A stretch of 64,000 nucleotides of DNA from Gammaproteobacteria bacterium (GTDB taxonomy: Bacteria; Pseudomonadota; Gammaproteobacteria; Arenicellales; UBA868): positions 1-64,000 of the forward strand of contig JAKUQR010000010.1 of NCBI GenBank assembly GCA_022450155.1, in the 5' to 3' direction. A model generated the notes under the pieces. It was not told where the DNA came from. It ran no database searches and saw only the letters and a list, made by a program, of their open reading frames with translations. Numbering within the stretch: the first letter of the stretch is position 1; the number at the start of each line of letters is the position of its first letter. Below are positions 1 through 8,466 of the stretch, piece by piece. The position numbers were made by a program, and so were the translations under genes.

Positions 1-525
1 TTCGGTCGGGGTGGTGAAGAGATTGCGGACCTGGTGCGTGAAAAAATCCCCTTCCAGGTCATACCCGATATAACCGCTGCATCGGGTTGTGCCGCCTATG
101 CCGGTATACCACTTACCCACCGTGACTACGCGCAATCGTGTGTTTTTGTAACTGGCCATCTAAAAGATGGTCAGCTCGATCTCAACTGGTCTGCGCTTTG
201 CCAGCCTGGCCAGACAGTGGTCGTCTATATGAGTCTGACCGGTCTTGAGACACTGTGCAGCGAGATGATCAAGCATGGCGCGGATGGAGATTTACCGGCT
301 GCATTAATTCAACAGGGTACAACACGGAACCAGAAAGTCATTACAGGCACACTGGCGACCCTGCCTGGTACAGTAAGCAGCGGCGACATCAAACCACCCA
401 CTCTGCTTGTCATAGGCCATGTTGTCGGTTTGCACTCAGATCTTGCCTGGTACAACCCCGACGACTGTAACCCCGATACCGACACTGAAACAAACTTGCA
501 CGCGAAATCGGACTTTTCCAGATGA
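1..525 (+). CDS. cobA: Uroporphyrinogen-III C-methyltransferase, C-terminal part (CobA/CysG type)
   Basis: The reading frame is open from the first base, so the 5' end lies outside the window; 174 residues remain. Family role: SAM-dependent methylation of uroporphyrinogen III at C2 and C7 to precorrin-2, in siroheme and cobalamin synthesis. Visible signatures are FGRGGEE at the left edge, the [16 protein letters not shown] segment, the VVYMSL strand, the GTTRNQKV motif and the closing [10 protein letters not shown] strand. It could be a stand-alone CobA or the C-terminal half of a CysG fusion; the missing N-terminus would decide. The Rieske ferredoxin gene follows after 22 bases on the same strand. 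Confidence 0.9.
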   Translation, partial: FGRGGEEIADLVREKIPFQVIPDITAASGCAAYAGIPLTHRDYAQSCVFVTGHLKDGQLDLNWSALCQPGQTVVVYMSLTGLETLCSEMIKHGADGDLPAALIQQGTTRNQKVITGTLATLPGTVSSGDIKPPTLLVIGHVVGLHSDLAWYNPDDCNPDTDTETNLHAKSDFSR

Positions 526-547
526 GCGGACAAGCGATACTCTGTCC

Positions 548-865
548 ATGACCACCGTCTGGCTGGATGTGGGTGCTGACACCGATCTTGAGCCGGGCGA
601 CATGAAAAGACTGGACATCGGCCGCGAGCCTGTACTACTTTCCAATGTCGAGGGGACAATCGTTGCTGTTGCCGATACCTGTACCCATGAAGACGCATCT
701 CTCTCGGGTGGCGCACTCAATGGTGTTTTTGTTCGTTGCCCACTGCACGGCAGTAGATTCTGTCTGCTTGACGGCAAGGCTGTGGATGATCCTGCAGAGA
801 TCGACCTTGAGATTTTTTCTGTCAAGATCGAGCATGGGCGGATCCTGATACAAGTGCAGAGTTGA
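548..865 (+). CDS. Rieske-type [2Fe-2S] ferredoxin
   Basis: Small 105-residue Rieske protein, probably a soluble electron carrier like those serving oxygenases or reductases. The cluster ligands are complete: Cys45 and His47 in CTHEDASL, and Cys64 and His67 in CPLHGSRF. The frame is open further upstream, but the ATG at 548 gives the standard NirD/BphF-like N-terminus and avoids a long overlap with the previous gene. No membrane segment or signal peptide is visible. Its position directly behind a siroheme/cobalamin gene could suggest a role with a siroheme enzyme, but this is inference. A NirD-type small subunit is the main alternative. Confidence 0.88.
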   Translation: MTTVWLDVGADTDLEPGDMKRLDIGREPVLLSNVEGTIVAVADTCTHEDASLSGGALNGVFVRCPLHGSRFCLLDGKAVDDPAEIDLEIFSVKIEHGRILIQVQS

Positions 866-875
866 TCCCGCCGGC

Positions 876-1529
876 TCAGTGTGCCTGAGTACCCGTGTCT
901 CCAGAGAATCCGGCTCCAAACTCGCACAGTGCCTTCACCAGATGGTATCGATCCTCGACTACGGCAGCTTCGAGCAAGCCCTGCTTCTCACGCGGCGAAA
1001 AAGGCAGACTGCAGGCCAGTGTGTCGACCAACTCGTGCATTTCAAGCACTTCAAGAGACTTCCATTCAACACTTAAGTTCTGATGCTCGAGATAGACCTT
1101 TACCGAATCCAGGAGCAGCTTTTTTTCGAGTTGAATATCCTCAAGTACGGTGTCATGGGCAAAACGTTCCCAGCACACGTGTGCGCTTCGATAGCCGTGC
1201 CTGACTTCAAGTTCACTGCGGATATCAAACCGACAGACCCCGCCAAGCACAATCAGCAAGCGACCGTCGCGCGTCTCACTGAAACTGATAATTCGGCCGG
1301 CACATCCAGTTCGGTGTAGTTCCGGCTGTTCAGTGTCCGCACCAGGTAGGGGCTGGACCATGCCGATCAGACGCGCACCGGCCAGTGCATCCATCACCAT
1401 ATTCAGATAGCGAGGTTCGAAAATATTCAACGGGAGCTGTCCGTTCGGCAGCAGCAGTGCACCAGTCAACGGAAAAAGTGACAGCTCCTGGGGCAGATCC
1501 TCGAACTGAATTGCAAACGATCTGGTCAT
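876..1529 (-). CDS. Lon N-terminal substrate-binding-domain protein (stand-alone)
   Basis: 217-residue protein consisting of the PUA-like LON substrate-binding domain without the AAA+ and protease domains of Lon. It opens with the typical LSLFPLTGALLLPNGQLPLNIFEPRYL segment (about residues 16-42), followed by the GMVQP and GCAGRI strands of the fold and a helical C-terminal half. Such proteins are common beside housekeeping genes in Proteobacteria; their function is not settled. It converges on the Rieske ferredoxin gene with an 11-base gap and diverges from the next gene. Confidence 0.85.
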   Translation of the reverse strand: MTRSFAIQFEDLPQELSLFPLTGALLLPNGQLPLNIFEPRYLNMVMDALAGARLIGMVQPLPGADTEQPELHRTGCAGRIISFSETRDGRLLIVLGGVCRFDIRSELEVRHGYRSAHVCWERFAHDTVLEDIQLEKKLLLDSVKVYLEHQNLSVEWKSLEVLEMHELVDTLACSLPFSPREKQGLLEAAVVEDRYHLVKALCEFGAGFSGDTGTQAH

Positions 1530-1709
1530 CGTAAATACCTCTACTTGATCTGCGATTGTAGCGTGAACGCTTGAAGATGCAGACCGTCCGGTAACGGTCT
1601 ATGCCAGTATCGAGTTCGTAGATCGCAAAAGCATCTGTGGAAATTGATCACCATGATGTCTTGTATGATCTGCACCTGGCATCGGCACGTGGCTGGAGGA
1701 CATTGAACC

Positions 1710-2288
1710 ATGGCAGGTTTTGCTGTAATTGGTTTTGGCTCACTGATCTGGGATCTTGACGACCTGGCACCTCGCGTCGAGGGTCAATGGACGCTCTATG
1801 CCGGACCCCGGCTACCACTGGAGTTTTCACTCGTTTCGGCCAAGAGACGCCGCGGGCTTGCCCTGGTGATCGATCACGAACAGGGTCAGTCCTGTCCAAG
1901 CTGCATAATCAGTAGCCGGCGCAATACGATTGAAGCGGTAGTGCAGGACCTCGCTGCGCGGGAACGCACATCAGACCAGAAGATCGGTTTCATCGAACGT
2001 GATTCCGGGGCAGCCCGGTCATGTTCGGCAGCCACGCTGGCCAGCGTCCGGAACTGGCTGGTTAAATCTGACTATGCTGGTGCGGTCTGGACCGACGGTG
2101 TATCCAATTTCGAGTCTGTCCTGGGAGTCAAATTTTCGGTTGCCGCGGCTACAGCTCACTTGCGCAGCCTCGAAGGCACATCTGCGGCAGAGGCAAAGCG
2201 GTACATTACACTGGCCCCGGGAAAGGTGGATACACCTCTGCGCCGCGCTTTAGCAGGACAGCCCTGGTGGATCGAACAGCTCTATTGA
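1710..2288 (+). CDS. Hypothetical protein with gamma-glutamylcyclotransferase-like N-terminus
   Basis: 192-residue protein. The first strand and loop, VIGFGSLIWD (residues 5-14), matches the substrate-binding loop (YGSLiW) of the GGCT/ChaC fold. That fold in known families performs cyclotransfer on gamma-glutamyl compounds such as glutathione. The rest is too divergent for me to place the catalytic glutamate, so enzyme activity is not claimed. It ends just where gluQ begins and may overlap it by up to 22 bases depending on the gluQ start, so the two are probably cotranscribed. Confidence 0.6.
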   Translation: MAGFAVIGFGSLIWDLDDLAPRVEGQWTLYAGPRLPLEFSLVSAKRRRGLALVIDHEQGQSCPSCIISSRRNTIEAVVQDLAARERTSDQKIGFIERDSGAARSCSAATLASVRNWLVKSDYAGAVWTDGVSNFESVLGVKFSVAAATAHLRSLEGTSAAEAKRYITLAPGKVDTPLRRALAGQPWWIEQLY

Positions 2289-3232
2289 GTTCCGTGTCCA
2301 ATACCCCCTCGACCCGAACTATCGACTACGTCGGTCGGTTCGCCCCTTCACCAACGGGGCCCCTTCACTTTGGTTCTCTGGTCGCGGCTGTCGGCAGTTT
2401 TGCTGATGCACTGCACTGTGACGGGACCTGGCTGGTTCGAATCGATGATGTCGACCAGACCCGCAGCATAGCTGGGATGACTCAGACCATACTTCGGCAG
2501 CTCGAATCGTTCGGTTTCCAATGGACGCAAGCACCGGTACGGCAAAGCGCACGGAAGGACCTGTATCTGGAAATCATCGAACAACTGCTCGCTGAAGATC
2601 ATGCATTTGGATGTCGCTGCACCCGCCAGGATGTGCTCTCAGCCGGGATACGAGGTACAGCTGGACCGGTTTATCCCGGCACCTGCCGGCACAATCAGCT
2701 GCCCCCCGGTTCCTATCGTACGGTCCGGATCAAGGCCGGTTCGGCACCGATACGGTTCAACGACCGCATTGCCGGAGACCTGCTGCAGGACCTGCTTCAC
2801 GACGTGGGTGATTTTGTGGTCAAGCGCGCAGACGGGTATGCGGCTTACCAGATAGCGGTTGTGGTCGACGACCATTTGGACGGCATCACCGACGTTGTTC
2901 GAGGTGCAGACCTGCTGGCCTCAACACCCCGTCAGATACACCTCCAGCACCTTCTTGGTTACTCCACTCCCCGCTATGCCCATCTGCCCCTGGTAGTGGA
3001 CTCTAGCGGCAGAAAACTCAGCAAGCACGATCACGACCGCCCCGTCGACGTAGACAAAGCGTTGCATTCTCTAGTCGCCGCATGGCGGTTTCTTGGGCAG
3101 AAGATACCCCAGCATGACCTAGGGGATGTTGAAGAATTCTGGTCTTTCGCTGCCAACCACTGGTCTATTAAAGCGATCCCGGCTACTGGTCATTATTTCG
3201 AATCTGCCGAAACTCAAAAACCTTTGCTTTGA
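2267..3232 (+). CDS. gluQ: Glutamyl-Q tRNA(Asp) synthetase
   Basis: Truncated glutamyl-tRNA-synthetase paralogue that activates glutamate and attaches it to queuosine at position 34 of tRNA(Asp). It has the RFAPSPTGPLHFGSL segment (HIGH-like signature), a zinc-type cluster CRC..YPGTC, and RKLSKHDHD as the KMSKS equivalent. It lacks the anticodon-binding domain, as is typical. The first possible start, GTG 2267, overlaps the upstream gene; GTG 2294 (MSNTPSTRT...) would avoid this and fits the family N-terminus equally well. About 312-321 residues, slightly long for the family. Confidence 0.93.
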   Translation: MDRTALLSSVSNTPSTRTIDYVGRFAPSPTGPLHFGSLVAAVGSFADALHCDGTWLVRIDDVDQTRSIAGMTQTILRQLESFGFQWTQAPVRQSARKDLYLEIIEQLLAEDHAFGCRCTRQDVLSAGIRGTAGPVYPGTCRHNQLPPGSYRTVRIKAGSAPIRFNDRIAGDLLQDLLHDVGDFVVKRADGYAAYQIAVVVDDHLDGITDVVRGADLLASTPRQIHLQHLLGYSTPRYAHLPLVVDSSGRKLSKHDHDRPVDVDKALHSLVAAWRFLGQKIPQHDLGDVEEFWSFAANHWSIKAIPATGHYFESAETQKPLL

Positions 3233-3247
3233 ACCCGGCTTTGTTGC

Positions 3248-4168
3248 TCAGGCAGTTTTGCTGGCGACCACTGCCCCCAATGCCGCACTGGCGAGTCGCG
3301 CAGCAGGCGGATCGGCCCGACTGGTCAGAAGAATAGGCACATCGGCACCCAGCACGATGCCTGCCGCGCAGGCGCCCATGAAGTACACCATCATTTTAAA
3401 CAGTGCGTTTCCTGCTTCGATTGTCGGCACAACAATAATATCTGCCGCACCGGCTACGACATGTGAGATACCTTTGAGACGCGCCGCCTTTTCAGACACG
3501 ACGTTGTCAAATGCCAGTGGGCCATAAACGTCAGCAGCCATCTCCAGATCGGCACATCGCTTTGTGATTTCCTGGCAATCCACGGTTACCGACATGGCGG
3601 AGCTAATCTCTTCTGACGCTGCCAATAGAGCCACCTTGGGTCTGCCGTTCCCCAGTGCGTGGCTGAGGTCGACTGCATTCTGAATGATTGAGATTCTCGC
3701 CCTGACATCAGGTGCCACATTGACAGCGCCGTCGGTGATCATAAGTACACGGTCGCTGCCCAGCACGGTCATGTGAAAAACATGGGAGAGTCGTCGTCGA
3801 CACCTCGGTCCGGTCCGGCGGCTGATCAGGGGTCGCATAAAGTTATCCGTGTGAATATGGCCTTTCATAACCATATGGACTTCGTTGGCGCGCGCCAATG
3901 ACGCACCAGCCTCCCCCATGGCCTTCTCGTCAGGTGTGGAGATGATCTCGTGGTGGTTGATATCGAAACCGATTTCATCGCCTATTTGTGCAAGAATGCC
4001 CGGTTCACCAATCAGTACAGGATCAATGATCCCGGCATCAACCGACGCACGTACGCTCTCTAAAACGACCCGAGCACCTGTTCCCACAATCGCTGTCTTA
4101 ACCGGAGGACAATTCCTTGCCTTTTGCAGCAGATAGTCTGGGCATGTCACTACTTCGGGGCTCAGCAC
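3248..4168 (-). CDS. Phosphate acetyl/butyryltransferase family protein
   Basis: 306-residue PTA/PTB-fold enzyme, expected to interconvert acyl-CoA and acyl-phosphate. Family features are TAIVGTGA near the start, MKGHIHTDNFMRPL in the middle, the MITDGAVNVAPD strand and the C-terminal PILLTSRAD segment. The frame is open to 4312, but an AAGGAG ribosome-binding site sits 6 bases before GTG 4168, and that start gives the usual Ptb length. No acetate or butyrate kinase gene lies nearby, so the physiological acyl group is unknown. It converges on gluQ. Confidence 0.86.
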   Translation of the reverse strand: MLSPEVVTCPDYLLQKARNCPPVKTAIVGTGARVVLESVRASVDAGIIDPVLIGEPGILAQIGDEIGFDINHHEIISTPDEKAMGEAGASLARANEVHMVMKGHIHTDNFMRPLISRRTGPRCRRRLSHVFHMTVLGSDRVLMITDGAVNVAPDVRARISIIQNAVDLSHALGNGRPKVALLAASEEISSAMSVTVDCQEITKRCADLEMAADVYGPLAFDNVVSEKAARLKGISHVVAGAADIIVVPTIEAGNALFKMMVYFMGACAAGIVLGADVPILLTSRADPPAARLASAALGAVVASKTA

Positions 4169-4326
4169 GTTATTCTCCTTCAATACCACCAGGGGTTGGC
4201 CCTGACGGTAAACTATCATATTCGCCAGCACACCGGACGCCTGCAATCCAGTGTTAGAACAAATTCCTGGGTTACCCTTTCTCCACAGACCGATGCCGAA
4301 CACCGATAGCATAACGGGCTATCTGG

Positions 4327-4345
4327 AAAATGGGTTACCCATTTT
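4327..4345. promoter_or_regulatory. Perfect 19-base palindrome in a divergent intergenic region
   Basis: The sequence AAAATGGGT-T-ACCCATTTT has 9-base perfectly complementary arms around one base. It sits between the divergent phosphate acyltransferase and pirin genes (4169-4443), where both promoters must lie. No gene ends into it, so an operator for a dimeric regulator is more plausible than a terminator, although the trailing T residues leave that open. The binding protein is unknown. Confidence 0.5.
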
Positions 4346-4443
4346 TACCTTGTCCTTGTTCATGTCGCCCAGAGATATAGCGCTGACCCAAGATCCCCCG
4401 CACAGCGAATCAGACCACACCACCAACCCCCAAGATCATCAGC

Positions 4444-5292
4444 GTGGGCAATAGACAAATCAGCCGTATCATTTCAGGACAAGCCACGGCCGACGGTGCC
4501 GGGGTGCGCCTGCGACGATATATCGGTTCCGCTGAATTAGATCAGATTGACCCCTTTTTGCTATTGGACTTTTTTGAGTCCGATAATCCCAACGACTACA
4601 TCGCCGGATTTCCGTCTCATCCCCATCGGGGGTTTGAAACAGTCACCTACCTTTTGGCTGGAAAAGTCAGGCACGAGGATAACGCAGGCCATGGCGGAAT
4701 CATTGAGACTGGTGGGATCCAGTGGATGACTGCAGGCCGAGGCATCATCCATTCTGAAATGCCGGAACAGGAACATGGGCGGCTGGCCGGTTTCCAGCTC
4801 TGGGTTAACTTGCCTGCGACCGAGAAAATGTGTCCGCCCGCCTATCACGAGTACCCCGCCAGTGAGATCCCCACAGAAATTCGCGACAACGGCACCACAT
4901 TGCGGGTCATTACCGGCGCCACCAGCGCCCAGACGATCGGACCAGTACAAGGCGTCGCGACGGACCCGGTCTACCTGGATGTGACCCTGCCCGCTGACTG
5001 CACCCTGACAGAGCCAATGCCAAATGGGCATACGGCTTTCATATTTGTCATCGATGGCGAGCTCACCCTGCCAGATGGCGAGAACACGCCGGCATTGCTG
5101 AGTGCTACCCAGCTTGGCACATTGAGTAACGGCGCCGCGGTCTGTGTTACAGCAGGTGATGCCGGTGCGCGGTTTCTTCTGGTCGCAGCGAAGCCCTTAA
5201 ACGAACCCATAGCACGCTATGGCCCATTCGTCATGAATACCCGGCATGAAATTGAACAGGCTGTAGCCGACTACAATGCTGGACGGTTCTAG
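4444..5292 (+). CDS. Pirin family protein
   Basis: 282-residue bicupin of the pirin/YhhW family. The N-terminal cupin carries the full metal set: His59 and His61 in SHPHRGFET, and His103 and Glu105 in GRGIIHSEMP. Family members bind Fe and some have quercetinase activity; others act as redox-responsive cofactors. The start is GTG 4444; no strong ribosome-binding site is visible. It stands alone between a divergent acyltransferase gene and an EamA permease, so context gives no substrate. Confidence 0.9.
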   Translation: MGNRQISRIISGQATADGAGVRLRRYIGSAELDQIDPFLLLDFFESDNPNDYIAGFPSHPHRGFETVTYLLAGKVRHEDNAGHGGIIETGGIQWMTAGRGIIHSEMPEQEHGRLAGFQLWVNLPATEKMCPPAYHEYPASEIPTEIRDNGTTLRVITGATSAQTIGPVQGVATDPVYLDVTLPADCTLTEPMPNGHTAFIFVIDGELTLPDGENTPALLSATQLGTLSNGAAVCVTAGDAGARFLLVAAKPLNEPIARYGPFVMNTRHEIEQAVADYNAGRF

Positions 5293-5375
5293 ACCTGTCA
5301 ATCGCTCCTCAGGACGATATTCCAGCAGTCGCGAGCACCTGAGAATCATCGCCTGCACCTAAACCCGACTGCCTG

Positions 5376-6293
5376 ATGCCAACAGCATCCCCGCACCGCC
5401 CAGTTGCCGAACGGTGGGCCATACCGATGATCGCCGGCAGCTGTGTGCTGATATCTGTCAACGGCCTCGTAATCAGGAGCTTTGACTCCGCCAGTGACTG
5501 GCAGATCATCTTTTACCGACAGGCTTTCTTTATTGCTGGGCTGCTGCTGGTCCTGATACTCCAATACCGTTCGAGGCTACCAGGGATGTTTCGTCAGGTT
5601 GGGTGGGCTGGGATTGGCGCCGCCATATCACTCGGGCTTGCAAATCCAACCTTCATCATGGCGCTCAGTCATACGACCGTCGCCAGTGCCTTATTTACGA
5701 TTAGCGCGTCGCCACTGATCACCGCCGTCTTGGCACGAATATTTCTTAAGGAACACATCTCGCGCCCAACGATGGTTGCCATTATCGTCGCGATGATTGG
5801 GATCAGTATCATGGTGAGCGACGGTATTCTGTCTGGCTCGATCTTCGGGAACCTGCTGGCTCTACTGTGCGCATTCTTTTTTTCGACCTTTGTGATCTTC
5901 CTGCGTGTCGGCAAAGACAGAAACATGCTTCCAGCCAGTGTCATGGGTGCGATCATCGGCGGGTTGATCGGGCTGGTCGGGTGTGAATTCGACTTTAGGG
6001 TATCTCTGCATGATCTCTCGCTCTTCTTTTTGTGGGGTGCAGTCATCGTCACAATAGTTCATTATTTCTTCACTCTCGGCTCTCGTTACATCACAGGCGC
6101 CGAAATTATGCTGATCACTTTGATCGAATTTACTCTGGGACCCATCTGGGTATGGCTGGTGTTTGGAGAACAACCGACGCGAATTGCTTTGATCGGAGGA
6201 TTGATCGTACTCAGTGCAGTCGCAGCACGTGCTCTGCTCATGATGTATGAGGACCGAAGCACCCGTCACCTCAGCGCCACACGTCTTCCTTAG
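5376..6293 (+). CDS. EamA/DMT-family permease
   Basis: 305-residue inner-membrane protein with about ten hydrophobic segments arranged as two EamA repeats. Examples are the segments beginning IPMIAGSCVLISVNG, FFIAGLLLVLIL and ALLCAFFFSTFVIFL, and the last one ending VLSAVAARALLMMY. Characteristic inter-helix motifs are present: MALSHTTVASALF, and the acidic ITGAEIMLITLIEFTLGPIWVWLVFGE segment before the last pairs. Such transporters export metabolites or amino acids; the substrate cannot be told. It converges on the amidinotransferase gene. Confidence 0.88.
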   Translation: MPTASPHRPVAERWAIPMIAGSCVLISVNGLVIRSFDSASDWQIIFYRQAFFIAGLLLVLILQYRSRLPGMFRQVGWAGIGAAISLGLANPTFIMALSHTTVASALFTISASPLITAVLARIFLKEHISRPTMVAIIVAMIGISIMVSDGILSGSIFGNLLALLCAFFFSTFVIFLRVGKDRNMLPASVMGAIIGGLIGLVGCEFDFRVSLHDLSLFFLWGAVIVTIVHYFFTLGSRYITGAEIMLITLIEFTLGPIWVWLVFGEQPTRIALIGGLIVLSAVAARALLMMYEDRSTRHLSATRLP

Positions 6294-6364
6294 ATATCTG
6301 CCAACCAGCCAGGTGCCCTTATATCCCCATTGCAACATTCCAAAGGCAGCAGCGATGATGCCGA

Positions 6365-7489
6365 CTAGATCTGTGTTCCAGGCACCTGCTTAGGAAAGTA
6401 ATCTTCACAGTTGCCCTCTCGCAATACATCCCCCGTGGCGCAGTGCAGGCCACCGCCGAACGGATACGCATCGCGAAATTCCACCGGCAGCACATTGAAT
6501 CCCAGGGCATCGAGCTGCTCAATCTGGTTCACTTCGCTGGCCTCGACAATCACTGTGTTGTGATCAAGTATCAGGACATTCATGGACAACCAGACGCTGG
6601 AATAGCACAGTGGCGGCGGTGAGTCGTGGGCCGGTTGTGCGGCGTCGATAATCTCCCAGTCATTGGCTTCAAAGATCTTTCGCTGCTTTTCCGGCAGTTT
6701 CCTGTTGGGATTATTCATCACCAAACCCGGCCTTAGCGGTACGAAAGTCGCGTCGATATGAATCGGGTAGGGGTCACCAGGAAAATTCACTGTATGAACC
6801 CGGTGTGCCGGATAATGTCGCTGCAGCCACTGCATTCCCCGCCGGTTGGTGGTCAGCCCGTGCTGGCAGAACAGGTCTTTGCCAATTCTCAGCACATCGG
6901 CGGCATCAAACAGCGGTTCGTGTTCGGTGGTCACGAAATCAAGGTTCGCGGTACGCTCGAGCCGTTCTTCAATGGTAATTTCCTCAAAATATCCTGCTTT
7001 ATAAGCCTCATCAGCCAACCGGGGTCGTGGCGCCTGCTCCCAGCGAAATTCCGTATCTTCGTCGAAATATTTCTGCATCAGACTGTGGTAGGCCAGGTAT
7101 TCCCAGAATCGGCAGCGAAATGACATCGGTGCCGAAAGAATTTCCTTACCAACGGTCAGCAGCACATCACGCGGTGGCATACAGCCAAAGGAGGAACCTG
7201 TCGAAAAATCCGGCGTCATGACAGCCTGGTTCCACTGAAGCGGTTGCGGACGATCGACCCGGACACCTCGAGACTCCAGCAGTGCAGCGAGGGTATTGAG
7301 CTGGACATTCGCACGCTCCACGGTCTGCTGGGGCCGCGGCCCCCACATCCCCCGCATGTCACTGTCTTCGGGAATTTTCGCTTCCGTTGCCGGTTCAGTC
7401 GGGGGGATACAGGTAAAATCTGCACGCCCCACAATAGCGTGTTTTAATGGATCGAAATCATTCCACGAACTGACGACCGTGTTTTCCAT
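6365..7489 (-). CDS. Amidinotransferase (glycine amidinotransferase/AGAT-like)
   Basis: 374-residue pentein-fold enzyme. Known relatives move an amidino group from arginine to an amine such as glycine. The catalytic set of AGAT is visible: FDAAD near residue 195, His244 in YPIHIDATF, and Cys350 in GGGLHCATGD. The start ATG 7489 is preceded by GGGAG at good spacing. The acceptor amine is unknown. An arginase-family protein at 18231 and arginine-like chemistry elsewhere make guanidino metabolism a possible theme, but they are not in one operon. Confidence 0.9.
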   Translation of the reverse strand: MENTVVSSWNDFDPLKHAIVGRADFTCIPPTEPATEAKIPEDSDMRGMWGPRPQQTVERANVQLNTLAALLESRGVRVDRPQPLQWNQAVMTPDFSTGSSFGCMPPRDVLLTVGKEILSAPMSFRCRFWEYLAYHSLMQKYFDEDTEFRWEQAPRPRLADEAYKAGYFEEITIEERLERTANLDFVTTEHEPLFDAADVLRIGKDLFCQHGLTTNRRGMQWLQRHYPAHRVHTVNFPGDPYPIHIDATFVPLRPGLVMNNPNRKLPEKQRKIFEANDWEIIDAAQPAHDSPPPLCYSSVWLSMNVLILDHNTVIVEASEVNQIEQLDALGFNVLPVEFRDAYPFGGGLHCATGDVLREGNCEDYFPKQVPGTQI

Positions 7490-7680
7490 CTGTTGATCTC
7501 CCGTACAGTCACTGACTGGTCCAGTGATTTAAAAACCCAAAACTCTCAATCTGAGCCAACTATATAGCGATGTGTTCTGCTTCACCAGATTGATGATCAC
7601 TCTTTCGGAACCCAGCACCGGGGCCTTGCAGCGTGCTTTCAAGTTGTATACCGTGCTGCTTATCCGAGGAGAACTCACCA

Positions 7681-8463
7681 GTGTATGACCCCCTTCCCGC
7701 TGCAAGACTGATCTATGATGCACGCCTACCCGGGCAGAGCCTGGCAGCCCTGCCTGACAATATCATACCGGTCAGTCTCGACCAGGCCTATGCTGTTCAG
7801 TTCACACTGTGCGAACTATTGATCCCGAACCAGGGCCCGGTCCAGGGATATAAAGTCGGCTGCACCAACGCCAGCGCACGCAGCATGCTGGGCATAGACA
7901 GTTGCTTCTCAGGACGTTGTTTTGAAAACGACATCAAACACGCGCCGGCAATAATCAACCACAGTGACTATCACATGGTCGGGATTGAGCCGGAAATTGC
8001 GGTACGGGTCGGCCAAGACCTGACTCCGGGAGACCCCTGGACTGCCAGACGCGTCGCCGACCTGACCTCAGAAGTAATGCCATCGGTCGAGCTTGTTGAA
8101 AGCCGCTTCTCTACCTGGCCAAAGATGGGGGCATTTTCAGCGGTGGCTGATAACGGCGTACATCGTGAATTGATTCTCGGTGATCCGGTGTCTGACTGGT
8201 CACCGGAAAGCGTCAACAGTACCGAGGTGACCCTTTTGGCGAACGGTCAACGTGTCGAGCAGGGACATGCCATGAACGTTGACAGCGGCCCTTTTGGTGT
8301 CCTGGCCTGGTTGGCCAACCATCTGAACGCACAAGGTGACGTTCTGATTGCCGGTGACATTGTGACCACGGGCGTTCTGACGAATATCTATAACGCCACG
8401 CCGGGTCAACAGCTCGTCGCGGACTACGGATCTTTCGGCGCCCTTAAGATAGAGGTCACGTAA
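7681..8463 (+). CDS. 2-keto-4-pentenoate hydratase / fumarylacetoacetate-hydrolase-superfamily protein
   Basis: 260-residue protein of the MhpD/HpaH-like hydratase group, which adds water to 2-hydroxy-penta-2,4-dienoates in aromatic meta-cleavage pathways. Visible features are GYKVGCTNA near residue 60, the metal-type GIEPEIAVRVG segment, the VMPSVELVESRF strand and a GDIVTTGVLT C-terminal motif. GTG 7681 is chosen because GAGGAG lies 8 bases upstream, although the frame is open to 7633. The amidase starts 3 bases after its stop, so the two form one operon. Confidence 0.82.
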   Translation: MYDPLPAARLIYDARLPGQSLAALPDNIIPVSLDQAYAVQFTLCELLIPNQGPVQGYKVGCTNASARSMLGIDSCFSGRCFENDIKHAPAIINHSDYHMVGIEPEIAVRVGQDLTPGDPWTARRVADLTSEVMPSVELVESRFSTWPKMGAFSAVADNGVHRELILGDPVSDWSPESVNSTEVTLLANGQRVEQGHAMNVDSGPFGVLAWLANHLNAQGDVLIAGDIVTTGVLTNIYNATPGQQLVADYGSFGALKIEVT

Positions 8464-8466
8464 CCC

